26,599 bases of DNA from Saprolegnia diclina VS20 (lineage: Eukaryota; Oomycota; Saprolegniomycetes; Saprolegniales; Saprolegniaceae). The stretch is taken from positions 58,519 to 85,117 of the forward strand of contig NW_008246074.1 in the NCBI RefSeq assembly GCF_000281045.1. The letters run 5' to 3'. The position numbers were made by a program, and so were the translations under genes. Within the stretch, counting starts at the first letter, position 1. Each line of letters begins with the position of its first letter. The notes under the pieces are model-generated. The model had not been told where the DNA came from and searched no databases. It was given only the letters and a program-made list of their open reading frames with translations. Shown here in pieces: positions 19,237 through 26,599 of the stretch.

Positions 19237-20072
19237 GAGCTGCCTTTTTATAAAGGTGGGTGCCAATCAGATAGCATTTGAGAGGTCCTGCGAGAATACA
19301 TACTTCAAGACGCTGCTTGGACCGCTCAGCAAAATACATTTAGTGGAATGGACGTGGCGTGTGGCGTAGCAGACGCGGGTGCATCACCAACATCACTGGC
19401 TCCCTCGCGGGAGATGCATGCACCTGGAGACTTGTGGTCGCTGGCATTGACGGCTGGTACGCGCTAGGTCTATTGCCAGTGGTCGTGCGAGCGACGGTCG
19501 CGCCATACTCAGTACAACAAGTGCCAGGATACTGCTTAATGACTCGAGAACTAGACGTGCGAATATGCGCGTTGGCAAAGGTAGGTAGACATGGATAGGA
19601 TTCGAGTTTGCCCTTGCCAGCAACCGTGTGGCCGAAATTGACGTTGAAGTTGCGGTCCAGGGTCTGGTTATCCGGATAATGTGGGGTGGTGCCCTTTCTA
19701 TAGATCGCCACCGCTCTCTGCCACGTCAGCGCTTTCGTAGCGCTCAACCTGCGCTGCTCTTTGGTGCTGCATTTGCTGCGAGTTAGCACCAACTGCCGTT
19801 CGGTGCAGAGATACCCTATTTTCACAAGCCCCAAGACCTCAAACGCTGCCAATGATACTAGTATTGTCTAGCCAAGGTGCAATGGTGCCGTTCAGCCCAC
19901 TTCTGCGTCGCGCCAGAGGTCTTGAATCGCCCTAGTGCAAAGTAATAGAGAGTACATCGCCACCATCGCGCGGCCTCGCGTCCCGACAGGGGCGGTAGGA
20001 TGGACTTTTGCTCGATCGACTGGCTCCTTGCGTTTGATTATCCGGATCCGCCGGATATTTCAACTGGCTGCA
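19237..20072. other. Intergenic region with one doubtful minus-strand ORF
   Basis: This 0.84 kb stretch lies between two divergent genes and should contain both promoters. A minus-strand frame at 19340-19852 (170 codons, no stop until the end) has a protein-like core (LTWQRAVAIYRKGTTPHYP, DRNFNVNFGHTVAGKGKLES) but no known domain, and its last 70 codons look random. It could be a worn exon of a mobile element or chance; it is not called as a gene. Confidence 0.4.
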
Positions 20073-20086
20073 TCATTTTGGATTCC
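20073..20086 (+). promoter_or_regulatory. Oomycete initiator-like motif before the zinc-finger gene
   Basis: TCATTTTGGATTCC begins 22 bp before the ATG at 20095 and starts with the TCATTT core typical of oomycete transcription starts. The second half of the consensus is only partly matched. Confidence 0.4.
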
Positions 20087-20094
20087 AAGACGCA

Positions 20095-21082
20095 ATGAGC
20101 CGCCGAGGACCGCCGCCGCAGACGCCCGCGGGCCTCCCCGAGATCCAGCAGATGATGCAAGCCATGATGGGACGTGTGCAAGTGGGCGGTGATGGCGGCG
20201 CTTTGGGCTCGGACGACGAGTCGGACGAAGACTTCGACGAGGACGACGACGAGGACGACTACGACGACGACTACGACGACGACTACGCCCCGCTCAAGCC
20301 CACGCGGCGGACGCCCGCCTCCGAAGCGCGTCTCGAGCTGCGCCAGTCGCAGATGTTTGTGCCTCGGCGCTGCGAAGTCGTCGGCTGCGACCGTCTCGAT
20401 GTCAAGCACTGCGCCAAGTGCCGGTGCGTGTTCTACTGCGGCCGCGACCACCAGCTCCAAGACTGGCCACGCCACAAGATCGACTGCAAGCACATTGCGT
20501 CTCTGGGCCTCTCGGGCATCCCGTACAACGAGGCCGACGAGCTAACCAAGTACCCGATTGGGTGCTTCCCCGTCGAGACGACGGACCTCGAGACGTGCTT
20601 CATCTGCGGGGCCGGCGAGAATGAAGTCAACTTGGGCGTCACCCAGTGCTGCGGGCTCACGGTCTGTGACAACGAGCACGAGTACCAGATGATGAGCTAC
20701 AGCCGCACCCACTGCATGCGGTCCCACAACCGGTACGCGTCCCGATATGACCACCAACGATCATCAATGCGACTGCCGTAGGTACACGACGTGTGGCTCG
20801 CACGCCAACGAAGGCCACAGGCACAACGACTGGCGCACGTGCCCGCACGTCGACTGCGCGAAGCAGCGCGAGTGCCCGGACGACGAACGTGGCGGCGGCG
20901 GCGGCCGCAGCTGGTACAGCACCAACGGCTTCAACTCGACGCCGATGCTCGGGTCGTCGATCCCCAAGGGCAGCATGATCACAGGCAAGTGTGCGACCTG
21001 CCCGCGCCGCCTCTTGGACGGCTGGGAAGGCGTGACCATGTCCCGCGCCGGCACGCAGTGCACGCGCTGCGTCGCCCACTAA
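20095..21082 (+). CDS. MYND-like zinc-finger protein with acidic tract, two exons
   Basis: Exons 20095-20732 and 20782-21082, intron 49 nt (phase 2), about 312 residues. The join restores HNRYTTCGSHANEGH across the splice. After a glutamine- and methionine-rich start comes an acidic run (residues about 42-63, mostly Asp and Glu). A MYND-like finger follows: C-x4-C, then HCAKCRCVFYCGRDHQLQDW and HKIDC. The cysteine usual in this position of MYND fingers (YCxxxC) is a histidine here. The C-terminal half holds further Cys/His pairs (CFICGAGENEV, TQCCGLTVCDNEHEY, CPHVDC, CATCP, CTRC), suggesting two or three more zinc sites. MYND fingers usually bind proline-rich partners; the target here is unknown. 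Confidence 0.8.
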
Positions 21083-21178
21083 TTCGCCACGACACTCGTG
21101 GACAGGTTCTGTCGGCGTGCGGTTGCGGGTTCGAATCCCGCAACGTCACGAATTTTGCGCATTTTCCGTGACGTTTGA
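21083..21178 (+). other. Series of hairpins, one tRNA T-arm-like, after the zinc-finger gene
   Basis: Directly after the TAA come four inverted repeats. CCACGA-CAC-TCGTGG spans 21087-21101; GACAG-GTT-CTGTC spans 21101-21113. GTTGCGGG-TTCGAAT-CCCGCAAC at about 21122-21144 has an 8 bp perfect stem with the canonical T-loop and a perfect Pol III B-box (GGTTCGAATCC). ACGTCACG pairs with CGTGACGT at about 21173. No complete tRNA cloverleaf could be built: there is no matching 5' acceptor strand or normal anticodon loop. It may be a tRNA remnant or a structured 3' untranslated region. Confidence 0.5.
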
Positions 21179-21298
21179 ATATATGAAATGCATCCGCATT
21201 GTGGTTGCGGGGCAGATTGGGGCATACAGGAGACTAGTATATATATTACACGTTGGCAGATGCTTCGTCGAACGCGACCGCGCTAGCGCTGTATACAG

Positions 21299-24200
21299 TC
21301 ACTCGATCTGCAGCACCAACTCGTGCTCAATGACGCGGAGGTAGCTGAGCATTTGGCGGCTCAAGATCTGGACCGTCTCGACGTCCATATCAAAGAGCGT
21401 TTTGTAGCCAATCTGGTCCAAAATGTCGTGGCCGACGCTGCTCTGGAGGACGTCGCCAGAGGCGAAGACGACTTCCAGCTGCAGCGCCATCCCGAGGCGG
21501 TGCATGGCAAAGAGGCCAACAACATGTGTGATGATGCCCGACGTCTCGCACCGGAGTCGCTTGGCTTGCCGAAACATGCGCTGGCGCACGTCAATGCGCA
21601 CAGCGTTCGTGTGGCCCAAGGTAATGTGGTTGACCTACCACATGTGGTATCACTTCCAGATGTTTTGCTATTCACATGTGGAACTGTACCATGTGTTTGG
21701 CAATCGCGACTTTCTGCGCTGCCGTGCAGAGCGCGAGCACTGGGAGGTTACTAAAGCTCCACTCGCTGTACTGCAGCCCAATGCAGAGACAGAGGTGCCA
21801 GCGCGAGACGTAGCATTCGACATACAAGACGCCCTGGTCTTCAAAGAACGCAAAGTGCGCCATTCCGAGCTTGACGCGCTTCGCCACGTAGTAGTGCAGC
21901 GTGGGCTTGGCATACCGCAAGGGTCGAAGGAGGTCCTCGGCGCTGTTGCAATCGCTACACTAGACAAAAAAAGGTGGTGTGTTGCGCGTTTCGAAGCGGG
22001 TACCTTTTGGTAGAGCTGCCCAAAGTACACATTCGGTGTCCCCAGAACGAGCGACCGCGCGTCAATGTTGAGGTTCCGAAATGGGTGAACTTCGCGCGGG
22101 TTGGGCAGCACACGGCCACGCTGGACAATGAGATGCATGACCAGTCCTACAGACAAGCTGTGTCTTTTCTGTGTTTGCATCGGGAAAAACCTTCGATGAG
22201 CCGGTCAATGTCGCCGACGGTGATAAAGTACGACCGCGTAAGGAGCCCGAGAGTCTTGAGCTCGTCTGTCTCGAGGGTGCACTCGACGGCCGTCGGGTGG
22301 CTTGCCGAGGACGGTTCGTAGAGCACCAGTGAGATCTGAGTCTTGGTGAGCAACCTACAACAACACGTAAGTAAATGGCTAGTACTTAAGATTGCAGATT
22401 GAAGACTCGATGAGGAGCTACGTACACGAGGACAACAGCATTGGTCGTCTCGTGAAAGTGCACGCGCCGGCAAAAGAGGCGTGGGTGGTAGCTGTCGTTG
22501 TTGTTGGCGGACGACCCGGACACGTTGAGACTCGACTTGCGCGACTGGAGCTTGAGGTTCTCGAGCTTCAGCACGATGAATACCACCGTATTCGTTCAAG
22601 TGGGTCGAAGTACCGTGGTGAGAGCGGTGTTTTTGCGCAGATGGGACTGGATTTTGATCGCAGCCTTGCGCTCCATCCGCAGGCGCTTGACGGTGCGGAC
22701 GGCCAAGAAGCGGCGAATGAAGCGCTGGATCGCGAGAATCGCCGCCTGCCGTCGCTGCTCGTCGTGCTGCTTGAGGAGCTCCTTGCGTTGTTTTTGCTCG
22801 ACTTTTTGGAGCCGTTTGATGTTGGTAAGCGCTGCCTCGCGTTCGTAGTCGTCTTGGGTTTTCTGGAGCATTTCGTGGCGCTGCTCGAGCTCTTTTGTTC
22901 TACGTCCAATATTGTCATTCAATGTGTCGTCTCAAATTCGAACAAACTTGATCGCGTGGGCTTGGCGAAAGCTCTTTTGTGCAATGCGCCGGCGTTGCAG
23001 CGCTTGTAATTTGACGATGCCTTGTTCTTCGTGGGCGCCAACTAGAGACATTTGACTCTCAAGTTGGCAAGATGACAGTGACAAGGTGTACAATGGGGTA
23101 CAAAGTGCACATTCGAGACGACAAGCGGTTTTTGGCTCAAACTGTCCAAGGCATGTATCAACCAAAAGTATCAAGATGGAAAATGACGAAATGTACCTGA
23201 TACTATAGCGCCGGGGGCGGCCGTCGCCCGAATTGGGGGGCGGTAACTGCGCTTGGAGCGCTCGACGCCGCGCCTCTCGCAGCACCTCGACCTTGCGCAC
23301 ACTCCATACCGTGCGCACCCAGCACTGCAGTTGAACGACACGCTCGTGCATCTCAAGTGCGTGCACCAGCGTCTTTTGCTGGAGCCGCAGATGACGCTTG
23401 CGGCGTTTCTAGGGGCAAAACTCCAGATACATACGACGTGTGAGTGCGCGCACCTGAAACTCGAGGTCCGAAAACCGGTCGAGAACGTCGTAGCGACTGC
23501 GTTCAAGGATCGTTTGCACAGTGCCCGGGTCCAACGCCGCGTTCGGTGTCGTCTCAAACACAGTGTCGTCAACGGGTGCGGGCGTCTCGAGCGCGAGTCG
23601 AAGCACGTCGCGGGCGTGGCGTTTCCGGATTTTGGAGCTCATGGGAGACTAGATCGAATGCTGTTGTGACGCCACGACGCGCGAACTTGCAAATCACCTT
23701 GATGATAGCAGTTTGCATCCGCAGGCTCTGGGAGCTAAAGTTGCCAAAGCTCGCGTACGACAAGTTCCATGGCTTTTCTTTTGTCGGTGGTTGGCTGCCC
23801 GGACCGAGCTGCGAGAGTGCGTCGCGGAGCGCGTCTGGGCTCTGACACAAATGCGGCGTATTTTGAATCGAGAGCACGAGGATCGTCAAGACGGGGTGGA
23901 ACCAGTAGGCGCTGAAGCGCCCTTCAGCACTCTTGGCAATGGCTTTGCCTAAAATATATAAACATGTCAATCAAATGATTTCTCAACAGATTCGAGTTGC
24001 CATTCGGAGCGACAAAGCAATAGTCGACCATGTCCACCATGAGGAGGTCGTCGATGAGCTTCCGACTCGAGGTTAAGGACGAGTGTTCGTGAAACGGGAC
24101 GCAGAAAAGAGGCTGGATCGTCGTATACCGGCACATGTAGACCTTGAGGTCCCCTAATGAGCATGGTGAGCTCAGACAAACGATGGTCCAAGGAGGACCG

Positions 24201-24733
24201 TGCTTGATAATGTCGTTGGTCTGGAACTTGAATTTGGTCGGCGATGTCTCCATCTCGATCGGTGGTGGCAGCTTGGTCGGGTGTCGCTTCTTCTTGAGAA
24301 GTTTTGCCGGCGACGCCTTGACGTACGGGCTCTGGGGCGACTCGAGCTTGCACTCGACCTATATTCGACTTAAGTAGGAACGAGCTCATTTTAGAGCTCG
24401 CACCGAGGGCGGCGACCGGACGTTGTTGCGCGGCCAGTCGCCAAACGGGCTGTGCAGGACGCCAAGCTTCTTGAGCCGGTCAACTTTTTTGGCGCGCGGT
24501 TCGAGGTCCAAAACCAGAGGCGGGAAGAGAACGCGCCGATCGTCGGCCTCAATGTCCTCCGAGTCGGAGAGCGACAGGAGCTCCTCGACGTCGTTGGCGT
24601 CGTACTCGAGCCCTTCCATCGCCGTCGTCGAAACTCCTCGGCGACCGTTTTCGCCGCCTGTCTCCGAGGTCCCAAACAGAGTGTGAAACACTGTTTCAGA
24701 CAGCGTTCGTCGGCAAGGCGTTGTCAACTGCAT
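21299..24733 (-). CDS. Large multi-exon IQ-motif protein
   Basis: About 900 residues in roughly twelve exons. The joins were inferred from GT...AG sites that restore a continuous frame from the ATG at 24733 (an alternative is 24619) to the stop at 21299. Introns include 24403-24359 (45 nt), one of about 90 nt near 23990-23900 that is the least certain, one with donor CAG/GTGCGC near 23455, an unusually long one (about 166 nt) near 23205-23040, and a 48 nt in-frame one near 22610-22563. The N-terminus is acidic. The centre has calmodulin-binding IQ-like segments (VVQLQCWVRTVWSVRK, IVKLQALQRRRIAQ, AILAIQRFIRRFLAVRT, AAIKIQSHLRK) and a charged coiled coil (NIKRLQKVEQKQRKELLKQH). The C-terminal third is beta-rich, with FFEDQGVLYVECYVSRWHL. 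No catalytic domain was recognised. By inference it is a scaffold or cytoskeletal/ciliary protein; the family is not identified. Confidence 0.7.
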
Positions 24734-25392
24734 CAGTCAAGAACCACCTTACCACGTGATGGCTCTCGATAGCAGCAGCACACAGACGGAAAAGTCATCT
24801 CGTCGATCCAGCGCCAAAGGAATTTCTGTATCGCTGCGTCCGAGAGAACACTAGCGTTGTGTCGCGTGGTGGCACTGCCAGAGAGCTTGGTGTGCTCCGA
24901 CCGGCCTTTCGAATCAACCGCAACACTGTGTATCCCATGCAGCGGCTAACGATGAGCTAGCCACCGTGATAGCCCCCGCTGTACTAGCTATTCCGTGCGG
25001 TGCAGAGGCTGTAGTTACGCTGGCTGCCAACCTCGACTCCAAGAGGCCAATCGACACGAGAATACATGGAACTACAAATCCGAATGGAGTGGCAATTTCC
25101 AGCACGTCGACGCGCCAAGACACGGCCGGACAGGACAGCAACCCGACCGCTGGGGTTCAACCTGCGTCGGTGTTGCCCTTGGTCCTACCTGCGACTGACC
25201 AAAACGCTGCAGCTGCACGCATCGCGGGATTTCAGTAGTCGTGCAAGCGCCATCCTTGAACCGCCGTCGGAGTCACTTCCAGCCTCTCGCCTTCCACCTC
25301 CGATGTTGAGACTTCGTTGTTGCTGACAAGAAGTATCCCATGCCATCGTTGGGGCTCGTGATCTTTTGTTGAAATGAGTTATTAACATGCAA
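24734..25392. other. Intergenic region, no gene seen
   Basis: 0.66 kb upstream of the IQ gene. Short plus-strand frames (24966-25238 and overlaps) have no domain. It should hold the IQ gene promoter and the 3' flank of the doubtful gene at 25393. It contains the first copy of a 17 bp direct repeat. Confidence 0.4.
25355..25371. repeat. 17 bp direct repeat, copy 1
   Basis: CTCGTGATCTTTTGTTG occurs here and again at 25526-25542, 171 bp further on, in the same orientation. The flanking bases differ. Confidence 0.7.
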
Positions 25393-25921
25393 TTATATAG
25401 TGAAGATGGTGGACTTCCTAGAGCGCTCGTGAGGTTTGGCCAGTACGTCAAGCTGAGGGCGCATGGTCAGGGCTCGGGATTGAGTTGGGAATGAGGTAGC
25501 GAGCACACCAAGGATCGGCGCGTAACTCGTGATCTTTTGTTGGAGCTTGCGTTCGATGTCGTCGCCCTGTATCATCACATTGCGCTTGTCGATCGTTCAG
25601 TCCATGGGGTGTGCTCATGATGTGCTGTAGACATGTTTGATGCCAAGTCCGGCCCATTGCGCCTACTAGTACAGTATTGCGTTGACTTACCAACCATAGA
25701 ACGCTCGCGAGCGTGTCAAGTCCGCCGGCCGTGCGCTGCAGTGCCGTAATCGAATCAGGGCGGCCGCCGTCGGATAGACCGCCTCTTTCTTCGTTTGAGC
25801 GATGGGGACAACACTTCGATGAACGAGTTCCTTGAGAAAGCCTCGAGGCAAAGGCGTCGTCGTTGACGCGTGACTCACGATGCGAGCCATCGATGCACTT
25901 TGCCTTTCCGCAGCGCTCCAC
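25393..25921 (-). CDS. Possible small spliced gene, unknown product
   Basis: Low confidence. The last exon (ending at 25393) reads GDDIERKLQQKITSYAPILG, then LATSFPTQSRALTMRPQLDV and a basic end. A strong donor (GTAAGTCAAC, about 25685) and an acceptor after GATGATACAG (about 25568) join it in phase to SITALQRTAGGLDTLASVLW. That gives a helical protein of under 130 residues that could be a small coiled-coil subunit. The 5' end is unresolved: the ATG at 25890 lies in another frame, perhaps followed by an intron starting GTGAGT. No family is recognised. Confidence 0.35.
25526..25542. repeat. 17 bp direct repeat, copy 2
   Basis: Identical to 25355-25371. This copy lies within the likely last exon of the doubtful small gene, so copy 1, just past the stop codon, may be a duplicated scrap of that exon. 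Confidence 0.7.
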
Positions 25922-26076
25922 TCTTCACATGGTTACCTTGTCATTTGTATGCTCGTCTCCGATTGGTGGTCCTCGCCTGTCTCGTACGGGCTGCTGCCGC
26001 CGTCGGATCGGCCAGTTGGTCCTACTTTCCTCGTGTCTCTTTGCCAGCGAGCTTCGCAGGAACCGTCCCTCGAACG

Positions 26077-26090
26077 TCACTTTTCCATTT
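26077..26090 (+). promoter_or_regulatory. Oomycete core promoter (Inr plus flanking element) of the ZIP gene
   Basis: TCACTTTTCCATTT matches the oomycete core consensus TCATTYYNCAWTTT at 12 of 14 positions and lies 13 bp before the ATG at 26104. The match and position make this the best promoter candidate in the window; the transcription start would leave a very short leader. Confidence 0.55.
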
Positions 26091-26103
26091 GCGAACTTCC
26101 CGC

Positions 26104-26599
26104 ATGTTCCAGGCCAGCGACGACGACGCCAATCCCTGCGGCTTTGTCCAAGGTCGTGACGACAACTATGACATGGCGCTGCATATCGGTGCCATCTTTA
26201 TCATCCTCGCCTTCTCGCTCGTGGGGTCGCTCCTGCCCGTGCTCTCCAAGCACCTCGCGTGTTTGAAGCAAATGGCCGCCATCATGTCGTATGTCAATGC
26301 GTTTGGCGTCGGCGTTGTCATTGCGACCGCGCTCGTGCACATGCTTCCGCCGGCCAACGACGCACTCAACAACGCGTGCCTCGGTCTCTCGTACCCGGGC
26401 TTGGCCAACGTCATTGCGGTCGTAGCCATCCTCTTGCTGCAGTGCCTTCAGACCGAGCTCACGGCGCGGTTTGCCGCCCCAGCGTGCGTCAACAATGACG
26501 CCGAAGCACCCACCGCGGACGTCAAGGGCGCCGAGTCGCCGTCGCACCAGTTTCACAGCCACGGCCACATCCTGACTGCGCCGTCGACGGCCGCCAACA
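26104..26599 (+). CDS. ZIP-family zinc/iron transporter, N-terminal part (runs off the window)
   Basis: Predicted divalent metal importer of the plasma membrane or an organelle. The frame is open from the ATG at 26104 to the window edge (165 codons). After a short N-terminus (MFQASDDDANPCGF) three hydrophobic segments follow: IGAIFIILAFSLVGSLLPVL, MSYVNAFGVGVVIATALVHM and a third around VIAVVAILLLQCLQ. GVVIATALVHMLP is the usual helix 2 to helix 3 signature of ZIP proteins of the fungal ZRT and plant IRT type. The last visible part (HQFHSHGHI) begins the histidine-rich cytoplasmic loop between helices 3 and 4 that is usual in this family. About half of a typical protein is missing only because the window ends. 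Confidence 0.9.
   Translation, partial: MFQASDDDANPCGFVQGRDDNYDMALHIGAIFIILAFSLVGSLLPVLSKHLACLKQMAAIMSYVNAFGVGVVIATALVHMLPPANDALNNACLGLSYPGLANVIAVVAILLLQCLQTELTARFAAPACVNNDAEAPTADVKGAESPSHQFHSHGHILTAPSTAAN

Noticed and set aside
21060-21150. A complete tRNA gene
   Set aside because: The T-arm is perfect but no 5' acceptor strand, D-arm or 7-nt anticodon loop can be paired with it.
22575-22610. In-frame stop in the IQ gene suggesting two genes
   Set aside because: It lies within a 48 nt GT...AG intron with good sites; the frame is the same on both sides.
5190-25675. Recurring ACTAGT hexamer (about eight sites across the window)
   Set aside because: The number is close to chance for a window of this length, and two sites are the same sequence in the duplicated tyrosinase arms.

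Overview
The window looks like nuclear DNA of an oomycete, most likely of the Saprolegniales (Saprolegnia, Achlya or Aphanomyces type). The basis is GC-rich, closely packed genes on both strands, many very short introns (43-63 nt, GT...AG), a leucine-rich-repeat TKL receptor kinase, secreted tyrosinases, and starts preceded by TCATTT-type oomycete initiator motifs. The species cannot be named from the sequence alone.

Layout. From left to right: an unassigned left end (1-593); a membrane-anchored protein of a lineage family (594-1389, minus); a short basic protein with a helix-turn-helix-like C-terminus (1514-1888, minus); an LRR-TM-kinase receptor (2330-4549, minus); a 0.78 kb stretch without a gene; a Hop1/HORMAD-type meiotic HORMA protein (5327-7376, minus) in head-to-head arrangement with a TBC1D19-like Rab-GAP (7624-9466, plus); an unknown protein with an apparent frame break (9654-10302, minus); 1.3 kb without a clear gene but with a dense GTAC cluster; a soluble paralogue of the first family (11664-12636, plus); two nearly identical tyrosinase genes, head to head around a 955-base assembly gap (12805-14226 minus, 15747-17234 plus); a fusion of an acetolactate-synthase regulatory (ACT) domain to a zeta-type P-loop kinase domain (17797-19236, minus); a stretch with one doubtful ORF; a MYND-like zinc-finger protein (20095-21082, plus) followed by tRNA-T-arm-like hairpins; a large IQ-motif protein (21299-24733, minus); a doubtful small spliced gene (25393-25921, minus); and the first 496 bases of a ZIP metal transporter (26104-end, plus), which leaves the window.

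The genes do not form a pathway. They are mostly housekeeping or lineage genes: meiosis (HORMA), vesicle traffic (TBC), branched-chain amino-acid control (ACT fusion), signalling (LRR kinase, IQ protein), metal uptake (ZIP), and secreted copper enzymes. The strongest candidates for something new are the ACT/P-loop-kinase fusion, the inverted tyrosinase pair, the paralogous family with conserved short introns, and the structured 3' flank of the MYND gene. Exon joins given here were found by eye, from GT/AG sites and protein continuity, and would need transcript data for proof.
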